From Siphonodentalium dalli (lineage: Eukaryota > Mollusca > Scaphopoda > Gadilida > Siphonodentaliidae): a stretch of 64,000 bases of DNA. Of the stretch, positions 47,001 through 59,000 are shown one piece after another (position 1 is the first letter of the stretch; each line of letters begins with the position of its first letter). Position numbers and translations under genes: made by a program. The notes below the pieces were generated by a model. That model was not told where the DNA came from, made no database searches, and saw nothing but the letters and a program-made list of their open reading frames with translations. Where the stretch lies: the NCBI GenBank assembly GCA_032622095.1, contig CP136062.1:226936578-227000577 (forward strand), read 5' to 3'.

Positions 47001-50000
47001 GCGCTACACATCTGTCGAATGTCACAGCTTCACTCAATGTCATGGTAACGAGACCGCTGGCTGTAAATAAGAAATGTAAAATCATATCACAAATTTATAA
47101 TACCCCAATCAGCCACCTACCGATGCAAGTTATCCTATGCGGTCCGGTGACCGAAGTTATTTATTGTAAAGATCTTTACACAATCCGATTCGATGGTCCC
47201 CGTATCACCAGATCGCAACAACAACAAAAAAAAAAAAAAAAAAAAAAAAAAAACAACAACACAACAACAACAACAACAATATTTAAAAAGACGCTTTAGT
47301 TATCATGATCTATTAATTACCAAAAGATAATGTTATCCACTGTCAACTCAAGTATACAATTTTCCAAATCGTTAGATATCAATATTTTGTACAACGCAAT
47401 AGAGAGTATGTCGGTCGGCTCGTCGAATATTTGCTAGGCCGTCAAATATTCCAGGTTGTGAAAAATAACAAATTTCAATAATCGATATCTGATAACTCTG
47501 AGTTTTGATGGGTGGTACCTCGGCTCGAATAATAAAATAACGTTTACCCCCGAAGCCAAAGAAATGGTAATTTAGGAGCGTTAATTCGGATTATGTATCT
47601 TTAAATGATGTCAACGGCTTATGCATTGTATTAGCGCCGTATTCCTTGATTGACCAATCTTAATTAATGCAGTGCGAAATCGTTTTCGTTAGTTTAGCTC
47701 CGATAGTTGCGTTTCCCATAGGGAAGTAAATATTTACAATTGAGCGTAGTTCAGACGATGTTTTCTATGGAGTGGTATGGTCGATTTGCTTCATATTTTC
47801 GGCGATGTTAGTAGAATGCTACATTCCTCCAGTTGGCATAGCGCCAAGCAGTCTCTTAGAAAAGCCGACGAAAATCCTATATCGGATGTAAGTCTCTAGA
47901 ACTCTCTATTAAAATTAGGTTCTGTATTGAAGGGATTCCCTCCATTTCATTGGAGAGTGGCGCAGACTGCGCGCAATTTCAGTGGTTTATGGCATAGCAG
48001 ATCACGTCAGAGATCAGAGGTCAAAGACGTTTTGACAATTTTCTCACGCATTATCAAAATCAACTATTGTTGGAAAACTGAATACAGGCGATACATGCAT
48101 AATTAATTTTACTCATCGAAATATATATGGAGACATCATCTTTGATTTATATATATGGAAACATCATCTTTGATTTATCAGTCAACGATATTCATGAATA
48201 GTTTATTCTTCCACCATTATAAATGGTACAAAGAATGGATCAAACAACACATGATACGATATATACATACAAGACAATAGAGGACAGTGTGTGTGCATCT
48301 GATTATGGACAAGATAGCCCACCTGTTGCGCGCTCCCAGCGCACGCCCACCGCTACTGAGTTCGGCTCTTAGAGTCGAACTTAGTAACCCTGGTTATACG
48401 ATGGTAGCGCCCAACGACATGAGCTATGGTTCCGAATCAGCTATGATCATATGCTAAATTATGGAAAAGACAGTGTATAACGTGCGGGTGCATTTCAACC
48501 GTTTACTCGGGAGAACTACCAGTTTTTTTCATTAAAAAAATTAACAAATTTACTCAGTATCTTCAATGACTGATTATTCTATCGCATCTAGTTGTATTTA
48601 TTACTATTTCTAAACACTACGATTCTCACAAACATTTACTACGCCAGGAATGCACTCCATATTTGGAAACGTTAGGATATTCGTCGGCTTTTCAAAGAGA
48701 CTGAGCGCCAGAATGCTAACTTATTAGTTTCACGCACCCGAACAATTGCATAATATGTATTTAAACATTGACATACTTGGATCCTCGGTTGTGCTGGAGA
48801 CGACAATATCCTGATCCCCGGGTTCATCTACCTGCCACATGTATTCTCCTACTGTCACCTGATAATTGGTTCCACTGTAATTAAAATTATGGTGATTTAA
48901 ACATATTTTATTATCCCTCTATACACATATACAGATAAATGTAGCAGAATTGATGATGTGAATGCGACGCGATAAAGGGATCAGAGCACAATATTAGTTA
49001 TAGAAATTATGGAAGCTCCTATCCATTATGTGTACCGATAATATTGATTCATTTCATTTTGGGCTCAATGAAACCAAACAAACCATTAACATTGAGTTTT
49101 ATTTGTATATATATTATCCTGGTATACAACATGCATCAAACCATTATTGGTACCAAACGTCTTTCTACTAAACGTCCAATTTGACAACATGACTGAAATT
49201 TGGGAAATAATGAAATATTCCATATCCAACAGCTGGTCCGGAGACATATACCTGTTATTGATACAAATTTTGTCAATATATATTTGTGTAATGAATCTGT
49301 GTACCGTCTAAAGACTCCGTTAGTTCTATAAAGCCACATTATTTCAACTTTCTGATAACGAAATCGTCAGCCATTTTTACTTTGTTTTAACAACAAGGCG
49401 TGGTCAGGTCGTGATGAACCATTGGCCCGAATGAAATCACGTGACTTTTACTATAAACTTAGTAAAATAGCACGTGAAACGATTTTACCGCTCATATGAT
49501 TTCAGATTAACCCAATGCATGACGTATTACCACTATATTATCACTATATTACCACTATATTATCACTATATATCACTATATTATCACTATATATTAACCC
49601 AATGCATGACGTATTATCACGATTTATTAACCTAATGCATGACGTATTATCACTATATTAACACCCGATTACTGCGCTGTTGGGCTAAAATTCCACCCAA
49701 GGAAATTTAGAGTGAAGGAATTTTGTTTTCGCAATAGTGAAATTCACAAAAGAGCACATCTAATGATGCTATTTAGTGAATTCTCGTTAAAAATATGAAT
49801 TGCAGGAAGGAATTTTAATATTGGTTTAGTGTGTATATATCTACATATTTACAGTTTCGGAAAACATAAATATTGCAAAAATATGAGATAAAAAATAGCT
49901 GAATTGTGAATTTTGCTGGAAACGGGACCCACTTCACGCAGTCGCGATCCGGCGTCTAGCGTGCGATAGAGTACAGCGTACTGATCCAAACACCCAGAAT

Positions 50001-53000
50001 GCGGCGTATACGAAATAGGGGATGTTCAACAGAAAAATTTATTAAACTGACATTGGCATCGCAGCGATAATAGAATGTCGAAAACAACAATGAGAACTGA
50101 TGGAAAATCTTTTATTTTTTCAATGCTTGTTTTTCTCGTAAAAAGCGGACCTACCCCATGATATCATGTTATAAAAGAACAAGTTTTGCGTAAATATTGA
50201 AACTAGGAGCCCATTCTCTTGAATAGTGCTATATAATTGTTCAGTTTATAAGGCTGTATATTTAAACTAATTTTAGTAGTCATAATTTATATTTAAACAT
50301 GGATTTGGAAAAAAACATTACATGACATTGAACAAATCTGCTATCGGCTCTGACCCACCCACCGAGCCGGACCTGGAGTTTTCTCCCGCCCCACTTCAGG
50401 GTACCCCGCACCCGGCCTCAACATTACATGTAGTATTACTGACAATGACGCGACGGGTGGTATCCTCAACATTACATGTAGTATTACTGACAATGGCGTG
50501 AGCATGTAAAGGGGTGGTATCCTCAACATTACATGTGGATTACTTACAATGGCGTGAGCATGTATAGGGGGTGGTAACCTCAATATTACATGTGGTATCA
50601 CTTACAATGACGCGACGGGGTGGTATCCTCAACATTACATGTAGTATTACTGACTATGGCGTGAGCATGTAAAGGGTGTGGTAGCCTCAACATTACGTGT
50701 GGTATTACTTTCAATGGCGTGAGCATGTATAGGGGGTGGTAGCCTCAATATTACATGTGGTATCACTTACAATGACGGGACGGGGTAGTATCATCAACAC
50801 TACATGTAGTATTACTGACTATGGCGTGAGCATGTAAAGGGTGTGGTAGCCTCAACATTACATGTGGTATTACTTACAATGGCGTGAGCATGTATAGGGG
50901 GTGGTAGCCTCAATATTACATGTGGTATCACTTACAATGACGCGACGGGGTGGTATCCAGGGATGTGGGGGGGGGTGTATCACCCCCCCCAGCAGAGAGC
51001 TATATTTTCAATAGTTGGAAATTTCATACCTGCCACAACTAAATTTCACACCAACAATAGGTTGAAAATGTTCTTGTAGTTTGATTATAAAACAATTTAT
51101 TGTTTTTCGACCAATATTTGCATATGATCCTATTTTTGGTAAATTTTTTTGACAGAAATGGTCATCAGTTGGAAATTTTCCAACCTTAGGGGGGTGACAG
51201 GTTGGAAATTTCCAACACTTGGAAAGCTTGTGTCCTGGTCCCTCCCCCGTGGCCAGTCAAAAACTTCTAGTTAATTTAAGAAAACAATATTGTCATACAA
51301 TTGGTCAACATTGTCATTGGAATTGTCATCAGTTGGAAATTTTCCAACCTAAGTGGGGGTGTAGGGTTTGAAATTTCCAACAGTAGGAAGGCTTGAGGCT
51401 AGTCTAGATGTTAGGATTTTGCGATTTTCTTGTTCAGATTTCAAAATTTTCGCACACCGGGCCGAACCATGGTCGGCCCGGTGTGTCATTGTCCCATCCA
51501 CATGGCCAATACAAAACTGATAATTAGTTTAGCAAAACAATATTTTACTACATTTGGTAAACTTGTAGACATAAATGGTCATCAGTTGAAGAATTTTCCA
51601 ACCTCAGGTTGGAAAATTCCAACACTAGGAAAGCTTCAGTTGAGGCCAGTCTAGATGCTAGGATTTGCGATTTTCTTGTATAGTTTTAAAAATTTTCTCA
51701 CACCGGGCCAAACAACCATGGTCGGCCCGGTATTTCCTGGTCTGTTGTCGGTAGCTGTGTGCATTTGTCTGGAATTAGATTACTAGTTGTTTTTTTTTGG
51801 GGCAATTTTCAGGTTAAAATATCTTAATGTTCTCATACCGGGAAAATAGAAGCATGGTTTATGAATATATAGGAAATTAGGCCTGAGCATGAGGTACAAG
51901 GGGGGGGGGGGGTGCATATGGAATTATGCAAAAAGTTGTGTTGGTGCGATTCCGACTCAAGGGGGGGGGGGGGGGGTGCAAATGGAATTATGCAAAAAGT
52001 TGTGTTGGTGCGATTCCGACTCAAGGGAGGGGGGTGCAAATGGAATTATGCAAAAAGTTGTGTTGGTGTGATTCCGACTCAAGGGGGGGGGGGGGGGTGC
52101 AGTTGGAAATTCCCAAGGTGGACACCCCCCCCCCCCCCCCCAGCGGAGACCCTCTAGCCACATCCCCGGTGGTATCCTCAACATTACATGTAGTATTACT
52201 GACAATGGCGTGAGCATGTAAAGGGGTGGTATCCTCAACATTACATGTGGATTACTTACAATGGCGTGAGCATGTATAGGGGGTGGTAACCTCAATATTA
52301 CATGTGGTATCACTTACAATGACGCGACGGGGTGGTATCCTCAACATTACATGTAGTATTACTGACTATGGCGTGAGCATGTAAAGGGTGTGGTAGCCTC
52401 AACATTACGTGTGGTATTACTTACAATGGCGTGAGCATGTATAGGGGTGGTAGCCTCAATATTACATGTGGTATTACTTTCAATGGCGTGAGCATGTATA
52501 GGGGGGGTGGTAGCCTCAATATTACATGTGGTATCACTTACAATGACGCGACGGGGTGGTATCCTCAACATTACATGTAGTATTACTTACAATGGCGCGA
52601 TGGGGTGGTATATACCCACAACATTACATGTAGTATTACTGACAATAATGGCGTGAGCATGTAAAGGGGGATGGTACCCTCAACATTACATGTGACAGTA
52701 CTTACAATGGCGCGAGCGAGTCAGTGCACTCCTTGGTAGTAACCACGTGGGTAGCGTCGACGAGCATTCCAGTACACAGTGGTGGGAGGCTGACTCCGGT
52801 AACGCTGGGTTTGATGGCCGCCAGCCATGGGTCGTGGCACTGATAGTCGACGTTTCCATGGTCAATACGAGAGATGACGGTGTCCTCGTAGTTAGAATAC
52901 TCACATTCTATAACGAGTAAGAACACGGTGGGGAATCACGTGATGTCGAGTTGATGAGTACCACGCATTAAAAATGGCCGAGGCGATCGAAAACGCTACC

Positions 53001-56000
53001 AGAACAAAAGTAATGACCTAAGATATGACGTATTACATTGTATTTTGTTACGAGCAGATGCTATACTATTTTTCAAACAAGCTGACAACTTATTTGTGTC
53101 GAAATTCACATTTGTTTGCTCCAACATACTGACAAAAATTGTCAGTGGAAGGATTCTCCAAGATGTATGGACTGGTGTGTTCCACCTCCGATGGCAACTT
53201 TGGTCAGAATGTTATAGAAAACCACTGAGTATTTCCGAGCAAATAAGGTATCAACTTATTTCAAAAATAAAATATCATATGCTCGTAACAGTCAAACTGT
53301 TTTTGTGTCAGTTCCTCGTATATTATGTTTTGTTTTGTACGTTTGCATTAGCCCCTCGGCAATTTTTTATGCGTGGTACTCGCCAACCTCGGAACCACAT
53401 GATTCCCCTACCGTGAAGAAACAAAGTCAGAACGAACGGCGATGTGTCATTATCACTCGCCACACAGAGACGGAATTAAAAATTAAATTAGAGCATATTA
53501 ATTATTAACTGAATGATTAACTATTTTGGCATCCCGAAAACCCCTACACCCGTAAAAATCCCAGGTACCTACGTAGGTACTATATATACTTGTTCCGTGT
53601 GGAGTACCAAAATGTTGGTACAATGGAGTGCCTGTCCTGGTAATCCGCGCTAACTAATCAGTGACTACATGAATAGTTCTTTTAAACTAATCAGTGACTA
53701 CATGGATAGTTCTTTTAAACTAATCAGTGACTACATGGATAGTTCTTTAACCCTTTGAGTGCCAGGTCTATTTTTGTATCAACCCATATACCCTGTGCCA
53801 ATGCATTCTCTTATATATGCGAGTCGATCATAGGTCTCCTCGCATATATAAGAGAATGCATTGGCCTAACAATTTTTTTTATTTTTTTTTTACAATGTTT
53901 TACAATTTTAATAATTTATTCTTATATTCTTTAACATACTTATTTTGTAGGTTTAGGGCCGATGAGATCGGCCCCTGGCACTCAAAGGGTTAAACTATTC
54001 AGTTTACTATATAACTCTTAATAAGCTCTCTCATGAAAATGATCACTTTATGGACTTATAATCTATTTTAGGTTAATAATGGACTAATTTTGAGTCCATA
54101 GCGAACTGAATTTTACATGTATAAGTGTCATTACCGACTCATTTTACATGTATAAGTGCCATTACCGACTCATTTTACATGTATAAGTGCCATTACCGAC
54201 TCATTTTACATGTATAAGTGCCATCACCGACTCATTTTATATGTATAAGTGCCATTACCGACTCATTTTACATTTATAAGTGCCATTACCGACTCATTTT
54301 ACATGTATAAGTGCCATTACCGACTCATTTTACATGTATAAGTGCCGTTACCGACTCATTTTATATGTATACGTGCCATTACCGACTCATTTTACATGTA
54401 TAAGTGCCATTACCGACTCATTTTACATGTATAAGTGCCATCACCGACTCATTTTACATGTATAAGTGCCATCACCGACTCATTTTATATGTATAAGTGC
54501 CATCACCGACTCATTTTATATGTATAAGTGCCATCACCGACTCATTTTACATGTATAAGCGCCATTACCGACTCATTTTACATGTATAAGTGCCATTACC
54601 GACTCATTTTACATGTATAAGTGCCATCACCGACTCATTTTACATGTATAAGTGCCATCACCGACTCATTTTATATGTATAAGTGCCATCACCGACTCAT
54701 TTTATATGTATAAGTGCCATCACCGACTCATTTTACATGTATACGTGCCATTACCGACTCATTTTACATGTATAAGTGCCATTACCGACTCATTTTACAT
54801 GTATAAGTGCCATTACCGACTCATTTTACATGTATAAGTGCCATAACCGACTCATTTTACATGTATAAGTGCCATTACCGACTCATTTTATATGTATACG
54901 TGCCATTACCGACTCATTTTACATGTATAAGTGCCATTACCGACTCATTTTACATGTATAAGTGCCATTACCGACTCATTTTACATGTATAAGTGCCATA
55001 ACCGACTCATTTGACATGTATACGTGCCATTACCGACTCATTTTACATATATAAGTGACATTACCGACTCATTTTATATGTATAAGTGCCATTACCGACT
55101 CATTTTACATGTATAAGTGCCATTACCGACTCATTTACATGTATAAGTGCCATTACCGACTCATTTTACATGTATAAGTGCCATCACCGACTCATTTTAC
55201 ATGTATAAGTGCCATCACCGACTCATTTTACATTTATAAGTGCCATTACCGACTCATTTTACATGTATAAGTGCCATTACCGACTCATTTTACATGTATA
55301 AGTGCCATTACCGACTCATTTTACATGTATACGTGCCATTACCGACTCATTTTACATGTATAAGTGCCATCACCGACTCATTTTAAATTTATAAGTGCCA
55401 TTACCGACTCATTTACATGTATAAGTGCCATTACCGACTCATTTTACATGTATAAGTGCCATCACCGACTCATTTTACATGTATACGTGCCATCACCGAC
55501 TCATTTTACATTTATAAGTGCCATTACCGACTCATTTTACATGTATAAGTGCCATTACCGACTCATTTTATATGTATACGTGCCATTACCGACTCATTTT
55601 ACATGTATAAGTGCCATTACCGACTCATTTACATGTATAAGTGCCATTACCGACTCATTTTACATGTATAAGTGCCATCACCGACTCATTTTACATGTAT
55701 AAGTGCCATCACCGACTCATTTTACATTTATAAGTGCCATTACCGACTTATTTTACATGTATAAGTGCCATTACCGACTCATTTTACATGTATAAGTGCC
55801 ATTGCCGACTCATTTTACATGTATACGTGCCATTACCGACTCATTTTACATGTATAACTGCCATTACCGACTCATTTTATATGTATAAGTGCCATTACCG
55901 ACTCAGTTTGACTTATTATAAGTTCATTATGGGCGGAGATTTATATGAATAAACCATCTCGTGACTTAATTACCAGATGCATGCTCTTTAAAATGTGTTT

Positions 56001-59000
56001 TCACTGTGGCCCGCGCAATAAAACGGAATAACGGGTATCAGTTCACGATGGGCTTATTTCAGAATCAAATAATCCAATATGAACATATGTGAATGTTATA
56101 CGTCGAGTTACGAATCTCACGCGCGGATATGTTGTTTAAATCCATAGATGGGAAGAACTTATTTGCCTTCCCTATAAGCTCCCGGCATATTTCCAATTAC
56201 ATGCACACAAATCACCCAGCCTGTAAATAGCGCACACACAATCGATGCTGGGAGAGCTTGAATCTGCAATACTGTTAAACAAACAAATGTGTTCTAAAAA
56301 TAGGTTGACATTTGACATGAACAATTGAACTCTCGGTCTCGACTTTCCGAGCCACATGGGCTGCGATTGTCTGATCATGTTTATCTCAGCCAATCATATT
56401 TAACGTTGCGCACAGACGGTTGTTAGAAAAGTAGTTCAATTCAAATTGGATTTTCTTTTAGTGCAATAATGCAATTTATTTAATAAATCGCCACCGACCG
56501 GTTGGTATTCGCCGACCAGACTGACATCATAGTACTCAAGTCACCTCGATAACTATGAACTCGAGACCTTCGAACTAGTGATTTCACCATCTAATGACCC
56601 GCGGTATTCACCACTGTATACAGTGTACACTAACATTAAACCCTATCACAACGGCGAAGACATTAATTTTGTGCTATGCTGCGTAACGCCAAATTTTTTA
56701 TTTCTACAAGGCCGAGAAAATTGGTCACCTGAACGTCATCTTCACCATTTATATACTGAATACGCATTAACCCTTTACCCAACAAAACGGCCAAAAACGC
56801 CCAAATAAAGCTTCAACAGCCTAAAATATCTTCGGTCTGTCTCAATAAAACCATACAAATATGGATATCATTGGAACCGGCTCATTGACCACATTGTGAT
56901 GGTTACAGTTATGCCCTGTGCCAATGCATTCTCTTATATATGCGAGTCGGTCATAGGTCGCCTCGCATATATAAGAGAATGCATTGTCCTAACAAAAAAT
57001 CTTTTTTTTAACACTTTTTACCATTTTTTCTTACATTCTTTAACAATTTTATAATTTTTAATGTGTTAAGCCAATGCATTCTCTTATACATGCGAGGCGA
57101 CCTATGGTCGACTCGCATATATAAGAGAATGCATTGGCACAGGGCCCTTCTGTTGGGTAAAGGGTTAATCATTAGTAAATGTTCAGATAATAAGCTCAAC
57201 AAACTATCATACACGTATATCTGAACATTTCCATTTCCCACCAATGAATGTGAATCAGCCTGCTCTTGTATTATCTCTTTTTCTGCCTGACGTCTGCTTA
57301 TATTACATGAATACCCCTCCGAATAAATAATATACCGTTCCAATGTATACTGTTATAACTGAATGAGAGAATCCATTTAGTAATTAAAGGGAATTAACTC
57401 ACTCTTGGATACCACCGTGGTAGTTGATGCGGCGGTCGTTGTAGTGGTTGCGGCCGTGGTTGTCGTTGTGGCGGTGGTCGTGGTTGTTGCCGCGGTGGTT
57501 GTGGTTGTTGCCGCGGTGGTTGTCGTTGTTGCCGCGGTGGTTGTGGTTGTTGCCGCGGTGGTTGTCGTTGTTGCCGCGGTGGTTGTGGTTGTTGCCGCGG
57601 CGGTTGTTGTGGTTGCCGCGGTTGTTGTTGTTGTTGCCGCTGCGGTCGTCGTTGTTGCCGCGGTAGTTGTCGTTGTGGAGGTTATACCACACGAACTCTT
57701 GTAGTTGGTGCTGCACCTGCTACACCATGTTGGACAATACTGGTTATAGAGATAATAGTAATATGTTCTCGGTACTGTGGTCAGTCTTGATGTGTATCCG
57801 CAAGTTGTTTCTGTCAAAATCGAGAGCAGCAAATATTCAGGGCATAAACAAAATAATGGCATTAAAGCAACACATCATACCTTGCATGATGCCTCGAATT
57901 TAACATAGTACACGTGTGTTCATGTTACCTTATATGGAAATCAAAATAAGACAATAAACTCAGGAACCACTTTTTTCTACGGACATGTTATCAACAGCCC
58001 ACTACCTCCATTGCTTACATAAGGGTATAATATAGGTAGTCTCGTTCCTATAGTTCAGACGAGCTTTATTTTGTCAACGTATAGCTTTATTAGGTGTGTA
58101 CTACTTAATTCCATGACGTAAATGTATATGCTCATTGCGCAAGTAACGCCAAGGTGCAAAACAGAGTTCAGTCCCCTCGCCACGCTATGCCTGACCGCTG
58201 CCGGCATGTGTATTTCTTAATTAAATCTAACATGTTTTTATTTAAGTGTTTTGTCAGTTACAATTCATTCTGGCTTGGTCTAGACACTTTTCAAATGAAT
58301 ATGGACAGTTCAGTTTCTCCGAATAAATGCAGAATGAAATGTAACCTATAACAAAAAAACTCTCAAATAAATAAATGTGCGATATCTTCACATTATGTAT
58401 AGGTGCTGGCAGCTGTGAGTCCTGTGTAGGGGACTGAACTCTGCATGTAGTTTGAGGTAACGTATGTGCGTCTATCAGCCCAAATAACGTCATTGTGATT
58501 TGGGAACGTTTTAATGGTCCATAATTCACAGTAATTGATACAAAATGCGTAAAAAGATATGTGTTTTCGCTCTAAAACATATAAAGCATTCGAACATTGC
58601 CAGTTTAAAATAACTACAAAAAAAAAAATATTTCGTTATAAGCTGCACTACTGTTTACCCACGCCATGAATGCTAATTAGTTTGAAAGGCATGTTTTGTG
58701 CAATGTATAACTAAAATATATAATGCTGTCTTTTAAACGGACATGCCTGAACAATATTTGCTAATGACAGAGCTATTTTCCAACTCTATTAAATTTTCGC
58801 AATGGGGTGAAACAAACGCTCTTTATTTCTACCGTATTAGGACTAGACTAACAAGGTACGCTCTTTATTGTTCCATGCCGAATAACGTTCGGGGCCCAAA
58901 TGTTCTCAATTCTACAATTAGATCACTAGAATTTATCTCAATGTGGCATAAACATATAACACTGTGCCGCGATGTCACAAAAGCGAGCATAATTTGTGAC

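Noticed and set aside
54280-55952. Repeated frames of 61-112 codons
   Set aside because: By-products of the 31-bp satellite in intron 2.
57405-57704. Plus-strand Val/Ala-rich frame of 99 codons
   Set aside because: Antisense shadow of the Thr/Ala-rich exon 2, whose frame, splice sites and phases are supported.
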